Part shown: piece by piece, positions 11,126 through 22,553 of the stretch
How the letters are laid out: every line of letters begins with the position of its first letter
Numbering within the stretch: position 1 is the stretch's first letter
Source of the DNA: Symbiotaphrina buchneri
Lineage: Eukaryota > Ascomycota > Symbiotaphrinales > Symbiotaphrinaceae
Assembly: GCA_001599915.1 (NCBI GenBank)
Contig: BCIG01000009.1
Location: 682,001 to 746,000 of the forward strand
Reading direction: 5' to 3'
Length of the DNA stretch: 64,000 nucleotides
Made by a program: the position numbers and the translations under genes
The notes under the pieces: generated by a model
The model's input: the letters and a program-made list of their open reading frames with translations, nothing else
What the model was told of the DNA's origin: nothing
Databases searched by the model: none

Positions 11126-12055
11126 CTACTCATACCCCACCACACCCGCGGCCCTCCTCTCCTGCCCCGGCTGATTCACGCCCCACCCTAGCACCGGGTG
11201 CGGCGCATACGGGCGGGGCGCATACAGGCCCTGCTGATCCTGCTGCAGCAGCGCATGCTCATCCTCCAGCCTCGCATTCCCATTCGCAAACTGCGGTCTC
11301 CGCATACCCTGGGCAGCACCATTACCAGCATGATTCTCAAACTGCTGTTCCAGGTCCTCGTCCTGGTCATGCACGTTGCTCGAGAAGGCGGATTTGGTCT
11401 GGTCCTCGATGGGCTCGGAGCCGGGCACGGGCTGCGCGGCGGCGGCGTGGAGGGGGATGCCGTGACGGCGATAGTAGATTACTGCGTGCAGTGCCAGGAA
11501 GGAGGTTAGGAGGAAGAGCAGGCTGGTGCGGGCGGGCAGGTTAGCTATGACTGGTAGGGCAGGGAGAGGGAAGGGAGGGGAGGGGTGAAGGACGTACAAG
11601 ATAATAACTCCAAACCCGACCGTCGCCTCGCTGGTTCTACATATCGCCGCAGAGCCCCACTCCCAGCTCTCACAGCCGCCCTTGCTATCATCCCCATCAT
11701 CATCATCATCCCCATCCCCATCCCCGCTCTCACCCTTCCTCACGCCCTCGGCATTCCACACCGCGACCGCAATCCAGGCGCCAAACCACAGCAGCGCAAG
11801 CAGGACCTCCAGCGCCGCAAACGCATACACGTTCGCGAAGCGGCGCGTGCGCGGCCACCGCGCCGTCATGGACAGGTAGATGAGCGCGGGCGCGGAGACG
11901 AAACATAACGCGAAGAGGAAGCCCGTGCGCCCGTCGATCGAGCTGGCGTTGTGTAGCACGGCGATGGTCAGGATTAGGTTGAGGAAGATGAGCAGCGATT
12001 GCGCGATGTGTGAATAGAGGCTCAGCCGTGTGGACAGAGAGGCGGAGATGTGCAT
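11126..12055 (-). CDS. MARVEL-like four-TM membrane protein
   Basis: Two exons on the minus strand (12055-11598 and 11522-11126) joined over a 75-nt intron (donor GTACGT, acceptor CACCAG) give 284 residues. Hydrophobic segments near residues 17-36, 47-62, 78-100 and 143-170 alternate with short loops, and the third contains ALEVLLALLWFGAWIAVAV, the pattern of fungal MARVEL-domain proteins that occupy membrane microdomains and vesicles. Between TM3 and TM4 is an acidic Gly/Asp run encoded by CAT-type trinucleotide repeats (about 11690-11725), so its length may vary between strains. The C-terminal 110 residues are hydrophilic and Gln/Ala/Pro-rich. Function unknown. The second exon is needed for a continuous TM4; without the splice, an out-of-place Pro-rich stretch would interrupt it. 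Confidence 0.75.
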   Translation of the reverse strand: MHISASLSTRLSLYSHIAQSLLIFLNLILTIAVLHNASSIDGRTGFLFALCFVSAPALIYLSMTARWPRTRRFANVYAFAALEVLLALLWFGAWIAVAVWNAEGVRKGESGDGDGDDDDDGDDSKGGCESWEWGSAAICRTSEATVGFGVIILYVLHPSPPFPLPALPVIANLPARTSLLFLLTSFLALHAVIYYRRHGIPLHAAAAQPVPGSEPIEDQTKSAFSSNVHDQDEDLEQQFENHAGNGAAQGMRRPQFANGNARLEDEHALLQQDQQGLYAPRPYAPHPVLGWGVNQPGQERRAAGVVGYE

Positions 12056-12831
12056 CTTGGCCGGCTGGAGGAGCGGGGGTTGGAGGGGGGAGAGGAGGTG
12101 AGCCGCAATTGGGGGGTGTGCGGATGGGAGAGGTGGCCGAGATTGAGGATCGCTGTGAGTCGGTCTGGTGAATGAAGGGGTTCTGGATATGGGTAGCTTT
12201 GTGTAACCGTTATGCTAGTCAAAGAAAATGACGAGAAGATCACCGCAGTGAAACAATTGAGAGACAAAACGAGAAGAGAAATATCCAAAAAGACACGGAC
12301 GAAGCACCCAGATAGAAGAAAAAAAGAGGAAAGAAGAGAGTGGGAAGGAAAAGAGAGGCTCCGCACAAGGCGCAGCCTGGCGCCGCCCGAGTCAAAGTGA
12401 GCCGGCCTTGCTCAGCCGCGCGGACACATTGGTGCATCGTGGCTGGTGCGCCCCTTTTAGCTCTGGTGTTGCGGCGTCAGCTCGGCAGCTTGCGTGTGTC
12501 TGTGGGTGTTTTGCTGCTGCCGAGACGATCCAGTGGATGTCGGGTGGGCTTGGCGAAAGCTTGGTTGACAGTACCTTACCTAAATATAGCAGCAAACAAT
12601 CTCGTGCGCTGCAGCCCCGGTAGGTTGATTATCGCAGCATTCGGTATTAGTATATAACGACGATGGCAGAGAACAGCGGATCGAGACAGACGATACATTG
12701 TCACAGAAGTCTTCTTTTAGCTTGGGACAAGTAAGTCCATAGAGCGTCATTTCTTGATGTCAGAGATAACTAAAAGTTTGTCGTAAAGCGCAAAGAGTCA
12801 GGCATTCCACTCTCGTACGAGTACTGTGAGC
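12056..12831. other. Intergenic, 0.8 kb
   Basis: Leader and promoter of the 4-TM protein (purine-rich on the plus strand, 12215-12360) and the 3' region of the DHA1 transporter. No gene seen. Confidence 0.5.
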
Positions 12832-14639
12832 TTAGACTTTCTCTGACGCATCCCGCATTTCTTTCCGCTGGGCTTTTTCCGCAACCCGCACCCGCCTCTC
12901 TTCTCTCCATCTTTTGCCGTACTTCATCTCAAAGAACAACGCCGGCGTAAATGCAAGACACACCAGCGCAATAAACGTAAAACACCAACCCCTTCCCATG
13001 CCATCAATCATCGGCGTGATCAACGCCGTGCCTGCCGCGCCCAACAAACAGCGACACAGATTATTTCCCGCCGTGACGGTCGAGGGACTCATCGGATAGA
13101 GATCGACTAGCAGGGTATTCATACAGCTGGTCGCAGCCGTTAACGTAAACCCGATAATGAACTGCAGCACGAGGGGCGCTGCGAGCGCGGCTTCCTTCTC
13201 CAGTGTCCAGCCGTAGCACAGGTAGGTGGCGAGTTCTACCAGCATCAGCGGCAGCGCGGCGCCGAGTCGGGCGTCCTCGATGGGAAAGTCCCGTAGGTTG
13301 TCTCCGCGTTTCTTGTCGATTGGGAGGTTGTGTTTGAGTGCCAGCCGTTTGTAGTTGAAGTCCAGTAGTCGCCCGTTGAGGACGCTGCCGAGGGCGGCGC
13401 CGATGCCGAGGGGCCTGGGGTTGTCTTGTGGTCAGCGTTTTTTTGTGTCTAGTATCTGGCGATGTGCAGAGAAGAGAAGAAGATGGGGGGCCTCCTTTGG
13501 AAGGGGATGAATACGTACAGGTAGCAGAGGCCAATCTTGAGGTCGTCGTAGTGGTAGATAGCTGCGAACTGCGAGGGCGTGCTGGACATGATGTCGTAGA
13601 AAGCGACCATGATGATAGCATTGTACGCCAGCACGATAGCGACGTCCTTCTCGCGCAGCAGCACAACCGTATCGAGCGGATTTGGGAACCGCCGGTGCTT
13701 CTTCTTCTGCATCACCTCGTGCTGTTGCTTCGCCCGCTTGGCCGCCACAACTTCAGGCCCTTCCTGGCGCTCTTGCTTCCGCAGCCTTAGCCAGCTGATC
13801 AGGGACATATTCAGCCGCGACGGCGGGATCGAGCCGTTCCCAACCAGGTTGCGACACGTCTCGGGCACCAGCACGCTGTACACGGCGAGAAACACGCCGC
13901 TGCCGATGACCAGGAACCAGAAGATGGCGCGCCAGCCCAGATACTGCGCGAGCACGCCGCCGATGACGGGCCCAATGGCCGGCGCCAGCATGGCCCCCGA
14001 GACAGTCAGGCCGAGATACGAGCCGCGCTCAGCGGGCGTGGCGATGTCCCCGATGACGCCGATGCCGATCGCCACGGTGCCGCTGCTGCCGCAGCTCTGT
14101 AGGCAGCGCAGCACGAGCAGCGCGGCGTAGCTGTCGGGCGTCGTGGCCAGGCCGATGTTCGCGGCGAGGTACACGGTGAAGCACACGAGGTATGCGGGAC
14201 GCCGCCCCCAGCCGTCGGCGAAGGCGCCCATGATTGTGGGTGCGAGACCCTGGAAGATCATGTAGGATGTGATGGTTAGGTTGATTAGGGAGCTCGAGAC
14301 GTGCATGTCCGCCGCGAGCGTGTTCAGGGCGGGCATGTAGATGTTGGCGGATAGTGGTGAGAAGAAGGCGGCGAAGGCGGCGGTCCCGGTGAGCAGATAT
14401 TTTTCGTGCTTGCTGAAGATCGTGTAGTCGACTTCGGAGGGAGGGGCCGGTGTTGCTGTTGCTGCTGCGGTGGCGTCTTGGATCTCGACTTCCAGATCTT
14501 TCTGGCTGTCCATGGAGCTGTCGTCTTCTTGTCGCCTTTCGTGGTCTTCTGGAGTTATAGAATCTTCATGACGGGAACACGAATGTAATGCACTAGGCTG
14601 TGTCTCTTGGACGGCTCCAGAGAGGTTATTGTGGGCCAT
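12832..14639 (-). CDS. MFS drug:H+ antiporter (DHA1, Qdr-like)
   Basis: Two exons (14639-13519, 13414-12832) over a 104-nt intron (donor GTACGT, acceptor CCCCAG) give 567 residues. A hydrophilic N-terminus of about 75 residues precedes 12 membrane segments. Motifs: LSANIYMPALNTLAADM in TM1, GAFADGWGRRPAYL after TM2 (motif A), GDIATPAERGSYLGL in loop 4-5 and GPVIGGVLAQYLGWRAIFWFL in TM5 (motif C, antiporter signature). The large central loop (approx. residues 310-350) carries SRLNMSLISWLRLRKQE. Relatives include yeast Qdr1-3 and fungal mycotoxin or drug exporters, so export of small organic molecules at the plasma membrane is likely. A TATATAAA box lies 56-63 bp before the start. Looks whole. 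Confidence 0.87.
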
Positions 14640-15683
14640 GGTCGTCGGTGAGTTTTCTGATGAACAAGTAATAGAGCAGCTGGGGCCAGGCGTGTTTATA
14701 TATGCATCCCAGACAACGAAGATTCAGAGATTTATAACACAAGGTGTCCTTGGCCTAGGCTCGCAGGAGTCCGGCGTAATTATTATTTGTTTTTGGCCGC
14801 ATCTTTTCCACACGATCTCAAGAAAGGGAGATTTCGGGCCGAGAGCGCTCCGTTCTCGGAAGGGAGTTGACCCCACATACCGAAGCTCAAGCAGCATGGA
14901 TGAGTCAGCGATGCCGTCTATATGGTCGTGCTCTCGGAGGATTCTATGTCCGAATAGTCTTTCTTGGGTATTGCTGGTCAGGAGTAGAAGGGTAAGCCTG
15001 AACCTGAGACAACCGGGAAAGAGGTTGCACTGTCCTCCAGTTGGGCGTACAAATAGAGAATTGAACCCTACTGGCTGCTGCTACCTACGACTTTCAGGAT
15101 CCAGATCGGTGACACCGTCATATATCCTCGTGTAAGATTTATAAAAGGGTATCGGCATTGGATGAACGTGCAACTGTTGTCCGAAACAGCCAGTCTTGAG
15201 TTATGAGAACCATATTTATTGTAGAGTCTGCCTGTCGTGCGCCGAGTCTCCTGGAGAATTCTATAACTAATACACATTTAATACACATTGCGAATGTTGA
15301 CAATAGCCCATTACAGCCGTAGCAGAGTACAAAGCTAAGAAAGGAAAAAGAAAACATCATCGTACGTTGCTGATTCGACCATAGAACACAGCTGATGCCC
15401 GATATTGCTCTTTCTAGCGAGTTTTTTATGCCCCTTATCATCCCCAACTACCTCTATCCTCCTTGGCCACTTGGCTCGCTCTGCACTGACCAGCCGGAGC
15501 CGCCGCTAGAAAGCTCGATATACACCCTTCTCCTTTGCGCTGCTATTCACCGGGATGGTCGTAGTTTGCGAATGGTACTGGAGAAGAGGCCGTCTCAAAG
15601 ACTCTGATTGCACCAGCATTCTTGCTGGGCAATCATCTCCAGCAACAGCGACGGGAGCAAGTGGCGAGGGGTGATCATCACCA
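14640..15683. other. Intergenic, 1.0 kb; DHA1 promoter at left end
   Basis: Holds the promoter of the DHA1 transporter and the 3' flank of the DUF6594 gene. No gene recognised; the frame at 15139-15447 (-) is not supported. Confidence 0.5.
14695..14702 (-). promoter_or_regulatory. TATA box of the DHA1 transporter
   Basis: TATATAAA on the minus strand, about 56 bp upstream of the ATG at 14639. Confidence 0.45.
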
Positions 15684-16859
15684 TCAATTCTTTATGGTTC
15701 CAAGTTGGAGATACACCATGAGGACGCCTGTATATCTGCTCTATGTCAGCTGTGTCCTTCTCGAAGCAAAAAATATGGTTGGCTTTACCCTGCGGTGGCT
15801 ACCAGAGTCTCAAAAGGTCTCGCCACCGTGACGGCGCCAACGACGAATGTGAAGGCAACCGAAAAGACGGTGATCACCCCGAGGCGATACGTGTCGTTCT
15901 CAACGGCTTTTAGGATCCACAGTGGGCACAACAGCATGAGGAGACCCATCGTCGTCACGATCACTGTCACGGCGGCTTCCATGAATGCGTCGCTCGAGTA
16001 ATGGGTCGTTTCGGAAACATAATGAGTCCAGCGATTCTAGTGGGCGTTTAACATCAAAGTTTGCATACTCGCCATATAGACGGCAAGGCGCTTACCGGTG
16101 GGGTTCTAAACAACTTATGGAGGCGGAAACACCGGAAAAGCTCTAGGAAGCGTCGAAGTGGTGTCTTCACTTTGTGGTGTATTGTGATGCAGTCGCCACT
16201 CTTGTTGATAAACTCCGCCTCCTCGCTTTTGATAGGATGGTTCCTGTTCGAAAGCCACATTCTTACATTTTCCCGCTCCCGGTCTGATGCAGACGGACGG
16301 GCTCGAAGTTGTGAATGCGAGATGAAAAAGTCATCTAAGACAAATGTTAGCCTCGCCCCATCGATAGGGCTGCTATGACTGGAGTGCGACTGGACGTACT
16401 GTATTCCTTCAGGAGCGGCCTCAGCATCTGCAAGATATCTTGTCGCTCTTTTATCGGATCGTTTCGGAACGTCGCTGAGTCAATGTGGTCTGGCGAACTT
16501 GTGCATGCAAGGTCAATTTCATGGAGCCTGTGCTCCCACGCCGCGATCTGATCTTGAAGCATCAACATAACCCTGACGTTCAGCGAGGAGAATCTGCGTA
16601 TGATGCAGAGATCCCTGGAGCTCGCCATCCAGTCTGAAAACTCCTGGTAGCCATAGTATTTCCAGGGGTAGGACAGTTTGATCTGTTTGATATCATCCTC
16701 GCTCAATTCTGGGCAGGATTGGAAACTCGAGAAGGTCGCAGCTTTGGTAGGTGTTATTGATGGTAACGGCGGCGGTTTAGCTTCTGACGTAGAGCCTGAT
16801 GGCGGTGGTGGAGCTGTTTTGGCGGGTTGAGCTTCGTGATGATCCTCCTCCTGACTCAT
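15684..16859 (-). CDS. DUF6594 membrane protein
   Basis: Four exons on the minus strand (16859-16400, 16334-16096, 16036-15789, 15735-15684; introns 65, 59 and 53 nt) give 332 residues, every junction in phase. After a Pro-rich N-terminus come YPWKYYGYQEFSDWMASSRDLCIIRRFSSLNVRVMLMLQDQI and a following helix ending in DEIDLA-type residues, the DUF6594 signature. An Arg-rich stretch leads to three hydrophobic segments: TVIVTTMGLLMLLCPLWIL, VITVFSVAFTFVVGAVTV and ATAGYTGVLMVYLQLG. The last 17 codons sit in a tiny terminal exon that completes the third segment. The family is fungus-specific, membrane-bound and of unknown function. In-frame ATGs further upstream (to about 17065) mean the N-terminus could be longer; a possible TATA (GTATAAG) near 17070 leaves this open. 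Confidence 0.75.
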
Positions 16860-17784
16860 CTGTACTGGCGACAGACATAAGCCATGATTCGCCAAATGTA
16901 CGGACTCTGGATGCTGTATTATCTCTATCGAATGAGGATTAGTGTCGAGTCCTTCGGCCGTAATCGGCATGACTAGTTGCAACTGCATTGCAATAGCGGA
17001 CATAAGGACAGGCAGCTCCCAGAATGGATTGCAGACCCGGCAAAAGTGGCGGCTGACGGCACACATCCTTATACTAGATGTGATTGTGGCAGTACCCCTA
17101 GGATCAGCTCCGGAGCGGGCAGTGCAAAGATTGGTTGGCACTCGAACGCTGATATGGCATGCCGGTGTGGAACGCTACTAGCGAACGGTAAATGAGTTCG
17201 GAGCGAATCTGTTTCCTGTTGCGAGCGGCTGCAGACGCCTCAAAACCGCGCGACCAATGAGATCGAAGTGTTGCTATCACTTGATTCTGCAGACGGGTCC
17301 AGGTCAAACCAATAGCTGAGCGAAGATAAGAAGAATGAGGAGCTGTTGTCATGCATGTGTGCCCGAGCGCCGGCGCAGGCAACAAGGCAACCATAGGCAT
17401 CTGTGGAGCGGGAAGATGAGAGGATAGGCGGATGTTGCGGCTCTGCCAGCAGTTCAGAATGATAAAGCCCAGCTTCGCCCTTGCTTGAGTATGGTCTTAC
17501 GAGACACTGCCATAGCCTACGAGCTGAGCGACACCCGCCTAGGCCCAGTCTTTTGCCTGTCAGGCCAGCACTTACTCCGCTTGGCTTTGCTTCACTCCAT
17601 TGGTCGATTCAGAGTCTCATAGCCCACCCGATATCGGCCTTTCGCCTTGCCTGCGGACATTATCAGCCACAGCTTTCCAAGGTCTGAGGCTGTGTATCCC
17701 TACCCTTCAAACGAGGCTAATGGTAACATTCCAGGAGACGAGAGTGACTGTTTACCAACCATCACTGTGTCAATCAGCCACAAG
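16860..17784. other. Intergenic between divergent genes
   Basis: Shared upstream region of the DUF6594 gene (-) and the zinc-ribbon protein (+). The left part may include extra N-terminal codons of the DUF6594 protein. No other gene seen. Confidence 0.5.
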
Positions 17785-18561
17785 ATGCCTACCTTCTCAA
17801 GGTTCTTCAGAGGAGATCACAACCACGATGTAGAAAATTCTGCCGTTGAGGGACGAGAACAGGTCGGAACGCCCCTGGGCGGTCGCGAGACGCGAAGCAA
17901 AGAGAAGAAGCCGACACCGCATCCTCGACCATCGGCACCATTACCTCCAACGTGGTTTGGCTCCGGGAGCACTCTGGTCTCTCCTTCAGCTGGTCAAACT
18001 GGTATGCCTCAACAACGCGGCAGTTTTCCACCAGGCGCCTTTCCTCCCACATCCAATGGCACTTCGTACAATGGTGAAGGCTCCGTTGACTCATACCCAA
18101 GCACCAACAATTCTTATAACATGCCACAGTTGGGTCAATACGGAAGCCAACCGGGAGTACCATGCACACCGAACGTACCTCAGGAGCCACAACCATTCCA
18201 GCTACCAACCCGCACCGGGACGGGGTTCGGAAACCAGCAATCATACCCTCGGCCCCCAATATACCCGCATTCCTCTGACCCGGGCCAGTTTGAATATGGT
18301 ACAGGACCACCCCAAGTACCTCCAGCATGGCCGCCAGGCACGGGTACTGCCCAATATCCACCGATGGACGGTTCCGGGTTTCAACTCCCGCCCCTTCAAC
18401 GAAGCGCGACCGTCCCAACCTTTCCTGGGATATATGCTAACCAGCCGTGCCCCAGATGCAAGATGCATATCCTAGATGCGTAGGTCGTCTTCAATGGATC
18501 GGTCAATAAGTTGTGATGCTGATAAGTGCACAGCAATGCTTATTGTCGAAGCTGTGGCTGA
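17785..18561 (+). CDS. Proline-rich protein with C-terminal zinc ribbon
   Basis: Exon 1 (17785-18479) and a 28-nt terminal exon (18534-18561) over a 54-nt intron (donor GTAGGT, acceptor TGCACAG, branch-like GCTGAT) give 240 residues. The start is the first ATG of the frame (AAGATGCC; MPTFSRFFRGD). The middle is Pro/Gly/Gln/Tyr-rich and disordered (QPxxP and PPxxP pieces). Without splicing the protein would stop just after one CPRC; with splicing the end becomes CPRCKMHILDANAYCRSCG, that is CxxC-x11-CxxC, a compact zinc ribbon at the very C-terminus. This restored second CxxC is the main argument for the intron. Possible role: zinc-dependent binding of protein or nucleic acid by a disordered scaffold; not known. 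Confidence 0.65.
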
Positions 18562-19325
18562 GCAAAACGCATGGCTACCACGGATAACCCATGCTGAAGA
18601 TTCGCCCCGGCGGCGGGGCAAACCCGATCTGAAGAGGCTCTAGAGCAGAATGCTTGAGATGGTGTTTCGACGAATACAACTTCGAGAGACACTGCCGTCC
18701 TATCTGCACGATCTTCGCCGGGTGTCCAGGGAGAACAGAAGTCCCCATAAGCTCGTAAGTATCGTACACATTACCTTGCCCAACTAGAGGACGGGAGGGA
18801 GCGGCAAAGGGGTTCAAATTGAACGAGCCAAAGCTGATGTGGAATATCAGCGGTCCGTCCTCGCTACGTCAGCGTGCGTAGTCGGAAGTGCTAAACTTGG
18901 GTACGCTAGTTAGTGCAGCGCTATCCTTCATTGGCCACTTAAGTTGCCCTTATGCCAGGCGAAGGGCGCAGTGGGGGGCATCGCAGCCCACAGATCCGCT
19001 TCCATACGACAGTAAGGACCCCTTTCAGCTTCGCATGTCCGAAGGAGGAACTCATAGCCTGCGGCTGGTCAACTTCCCGGCGGAGCGAAACGGGAATGCA
19101 TTCGGCCTCCTCTATGTTGCGACTCCGGAATGTACTCCGGATCTTGACAATCAATTGCTGCCGACTGGATAATTATCCCGAGGATATTTGCATAAGTAAA
19201 TATCTGCTCCTTATGCTATCCGTAAAGGTCAAAGCATGAACTAATGGGAGTCAGGCTGAACCGTAGCTGGCACGCATTCCCACGATCAATCCAACCCACT
19301 GGCCGCAGTTTGAGCATCAGATATT
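18562..19325. other. Intergenic, 0.8 kb
   Basis: Small frames at 18888-19239 have no family likeness. Nothing else seen; right end is the dehydrogenase promoter. Confidence 0.5.
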
Positions 19326-20573
19326 ATGCGCGCCACGATGTCCGCCCCAGAGTCCGGCAACCCACATGAACACCTCCTTGCTATCGTGCCCTCCTCGCCT
19401 CCGGCGAAGATGCTGCAGAGGATTCGCGATGAGAATCCGTCCATGCAGATTACCTGGATCGAGCAGAAACTGCACCCGCTCGACGCGTGGAAAGAGAGCG
19501 TCGACATCCCGGCTGGTCCGTCCCGATCCCCATTCTCAGCACTGCTTCTGTGCTCTAACCTCGCTCAAGAAACCTACGCCACGACAACTCACCTCTTCAC
19601 CCTCCGCACCACGCCCACTCCCCAGCTTGCCCCACACCTGCGCTACATCCACTGCTTCGCCGCAGGGACGGAACACCTCCGGACCAGTGCGCCGTCACTC
19701 TATAACTCTCCCCAGATTGCCATCACAGCCTCCTCTGGCGCCCACGGCCCGCAAATCGCTGAATGGGTCCTCCTCACATACCTCTCCTTCTCGCGCCGCC
19801 TGCGCGCCCTGCACGCCTTCCAGGCGTCACACACCTACGGCAAATTCGCCGACCACTTCACGGTGCGCGAGCTGGTGAGCCAGCGCGTCGGCATCCTCGG
19901 CTACGGCAGCATTGGGCGCGCGGTGGCGCGGGCGGCCGTCGGGTTCGGGATGCAGGTGGTGGCGTTCACGGCGGGCGAGCGGCGCTCGGCGGAGGCTAGA
20001 CGAGATCGCGCATATGTTACGCCCGGCACGGGGGATCCCGAAGGCAAGCTCCCGGCAGAGTGGTATTCGGGCACGACCAAAGCGGCGCTGTGGAGGTTCC
20101 TGCGGGCGGATCTGGATCTGCTGGTGGTGACGGTGCCGAGCACGCCCGAGACGTATAAGATGCTCGGAGAGGCGGTGCTGGGGATCTTGGCGCAGACGAG
20201 GCAGGCGTTCGTGAGTAACGTTGGTCGAGGCGACGTTGTGGACCACGACGCCCTGGCCAAGTATCTGAAGAGGGCCCCGAGCAACGCGTATGCCGCCGGC
20301 GTCAGCGATGGCGGGCACGGCGATGTGCCGCGAGGGGAGAGTGGTGAAGAGCATGTGTTCTTGAGGGGTGCGGCGCTGGATGTCACGGACCCGGAACCCT
20401 TGCCGACACACAGCGAATTGTGGGACCTCCCAAATGTGACCATCACGCCGCATGTGAGCGGCGCGGCGAGCGGGTATCCTGTCCGGGCTGTGGAGATTCT
20501 TAGAGAGAATATCAGGAGGTTGAAGAGTGGCGAGCCGCTGCTTAATGCGGTGCAGAAGGAGAAGGGCTATTGA
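19326..20573 (+). CDS. D-isomer-specific 2-hydroxyacid dehydrogenase
   Basis: Single exon, 415 codons. The second ATG, four codons in (MSAPES), could also be used. The family layout is clear: a variable N-terminal domain, AEWVLLTYLSFSRRL, then the NAD(P)-binding Rossmann fold with VGILGYGSIGRAVARAAVGFGMQVVAF (GxGxxG), LDLLVVTVPSTPETYKMLGEAVLG, and the catalytic trio: Arg in FVSNVGRGDVVD, Glu in AALDVTDPEPLP, His in ITPHVSG. An insert of about 25 residues (SNAYAAGVSDGGHGDVPRGE) lies before the Glu motif, as in fungal glyoxylate/hydroxypyruvate reductase-like members. It should reduce a 2-keto acid to the D-hydroxy acid with NAD(P)H in the cytosol. Substrate unknown. All catalytic residues are present. 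Confidence 0.9.
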   Translation: MRATMSAPESGNPHEHLLAIVPSSPPAKMLQRIRDENPSMQITWIEQKLHPLDAWKESVDIPAGPSRSPFSALLLCSNLAQETYATTTHLFTLRTTPTPQLAPHLRYIHCFAAGTEHLRTSAPSLYNSPQIAITASSGAHGPQIAEWVLLTYLSFSRRLRALHAFQASHTYGKFADHFTVRELVSQRVGILGYGSIGRAVARAAVGFGMQVVAFTAGERRSAEARRDRAYVTPGTGDPEGKLPAEWYSGTTKAALWRFLRADLDLLVVTVPSTPETYKMLGEAVLGILAQTRQAFVSNVGRGDVVDHDALAKYLKRAPSNAYAAGVSDGGHGDVPRGESGEEHVFLRGAALDVTDPEPLPTHSELWDLPNVTITPHVSGAASGYPVRAVEILRENIRRLKSGEPLLNAVQKEKGY

Positions 20574-21075
20574 TGGGTTTCAGATGGACCAGGGTTAAGT
20601 AACGGTGTTCGCAGCATTGTAAGGAGGGAACTGGTTAGATGAGTTGTGTAATGTGGAGCAATGGGATATAGCTAGGACCTCATACATGCATAATCCTGCC
20701 CATTCGAGGGCCCCTGGCGCCATTCATATATCCTTTGTAAGAATTCTGGTTTGTCTGCTTGCTCGTCACTGGCGATAATGTGTAACCCTACTTTGATGTA
20801 CTTATAAGCTGTCACCGCGACTGACTTTTGGCAAGCAGTGGGTGCCACTACCCTGCTGGTTGCCGCCCGAACCTTGTTGGTTGACCCAAAGCAAATAACC
20901 TAATATTCAAAACTTTTGGCAGTTCACCATACTTCGTAAGATAGGCTCGTGTTCCTTCTATATTCGTAAAGGGGCAGCCTCGGCAGCGGCTGGTGAGGGT
21001 TGCATCCGTGTGAGGGGCATATCCTCTCAATTCGGCCTTCTTCTGTCCGGACTTCTGTCGCATGATTGACGCAGG
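20574..21075. other. Intergenic, 0.5 kb
   Basis: 3' region of the dehydrogenase and upstream region of the kinase relic. Nothing recognised. Confidence 0.5.
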
Positions 21076-22189
21076 ATGGCGGCATCATTGACTCTGGGCC
21101 GGGTTCTGAGAGGCAGGACGGGAGTGTATGCCACCACAAAGAGACTTTATGAGGATGTTTGGCTTGCAACGTAAGTCTTGGATTCCTATCCTGTCCGAGC
21201 AGCTACTTACTGATGACCAAAGAAGCAAGAACCAGGAGAAGGTTGTGGCGAAGAGCGTCCGGCATTTTCGATTACAGAATGAGCGGGATATCCTACTCCG
21301 TTTCCAAGATAGAACAACCACTATCCGTCCACTTCTGGATGAAGTCGAAGAATCATCAGTCGCTCCTCCTACACTCATTTTGAGATATCTGGATGACGAT
21401 GTCTTGAAAGCCTCAGACAAACAGCGTCTGACCCGTCCAGAAGTGGTATATGTGGCGAAAAGGGTGCTAGAAGCGCTTTAAACCCCGCATGGAGAAGGCT
21501 TTGTTCATACTGGTATGTTTGACTTATCCCAGCCCCCCCACCGTATAAGCTTGGTTGATCAGGATATGGTATAGATATCAAGCCCAGTAATGTATTGGTA
21601 AACTATGGCAAAAGCCACAATCGATTTCGAGATGTCCAACTCGCCGATTTTGGAAGCACTGTCCACGTTGACTCGTCTTATGCTCAAGGTGGTGACCCCA
21701 TCGGCACACCAATTTTCAGAAGCCCCGAAGCTCAGCTTCAGATGAAGTGGGACACAGCAACAGACATATGGTCTTTTGGCGCGATGGCAAGTCCTCATTG
21801 TCCCATAGAGCGGTCAACATTCAAACACTGACACCTCTCTTACGAGATAACTAATCAGTCTCATATACGGCGAAAAATTCCACATCTTCATGCCTGACGT
21901 ACCTCCAGACCATGAAGACTATGACGTCAAGGTTCTCCTGAAGCATCATCGGTGTTTCGGTCCGTTCCCAGTATCTTATGTAGAAATCGCGGACCAGGAG
22001 AGATTGGAAGTTTTTTCTTGGGTCATGGACAATTGCCCTGCAGAGACTTTGAGGCCGTTTCGTCTCACCACTACACGGGAGATTTGTCTCGAGGATAAGG
22101 AGTTTGTACTCAAGATGATGAAACTCGACCCGAGAGACAGGCCAAGCGCACGGAAGTTGCTGGATGATGAATGGATTTGTCAGGATTGA
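21076..22189 (+). pseudogene. Protein kinase-like gene, decayed
   Basis: Recognisable exons are 21076-21170, 21226-21512, 21575-21786 and 21851-22189. They encode the N-lobe (LGRVLRGRTGVYATTKRLYEDVWLAT; VVAKSVRHFRLQNERDILLRF), a catalytic loop HTDIKPSN, LADFGSTVHVD (DFG), GTPIFRSPEAQLQ, WDTATDIWSFGAM and a C-lobe ending DPRDRPSARKLLDDEWICQD. This matches a family of fungal-specific serine/threonine protein kinases common in Aspergillus genomes. Three faults are visible: a TAA at 21479-21481 just before the catalytic loop (family proteins have Lys there), a GC instead of GT donor at 21787, and AA instead of AG at the matching acceptor (21849-21850), where the family continues LISLIYG. The next AG (21865) breaks the frame. 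GC donors can work, but the stop and lost acceptor together argue for a dead gene. Confidence 0.8.
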
Positions 22190-22553
22190 TCTCGATTTCC
22201 TTTTCACTATTCACTGGGAGATGATCGTGCGGATCGTTACTTGTATAGTGGCCTCACTGTAGAGAACCTTGATGTTATTTAGGGTACAGTGACACAGAAA
22301 TCGAGGAATTTGATCCGGTCCTTACGTGATGCACCATCAAATCTGCGATTATCGTGAAGCCAATCTCCCGATGGTGATGAAGCCAATCTACGATTGGTGG
22401 TGAAGGCAATTCTAAGCCCACTTTTGCTCTTCCCTGCCCATGCACAGCCGCGTTGTCACTATTCTTAGCGAACGCCTCCAAATACTCCGACATCCAGCTC
22501 CGCATCTTCGCATCATCCACGACCAGTTCCGCTGCCCACGAGCCACCGTAACA
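22190..22553. other. Intergenic, 0.36 kb
   Basis: Contains an imperfect repeat of CAATCT(CC/AC)GAT(GG/TG)TGATGAAG around 22361-22404. No gene; the frame of the next gene is open back to an ATG at 22440. Confidence 0.45.

Noticed and set aside
17807-18418. 203-codon minus frame and 209-codon plus frame over the zinc-ribbon gene
   Set aside because: No domains and no splice support; the chosen frame has a good ATG and a completed zinc ribbon.
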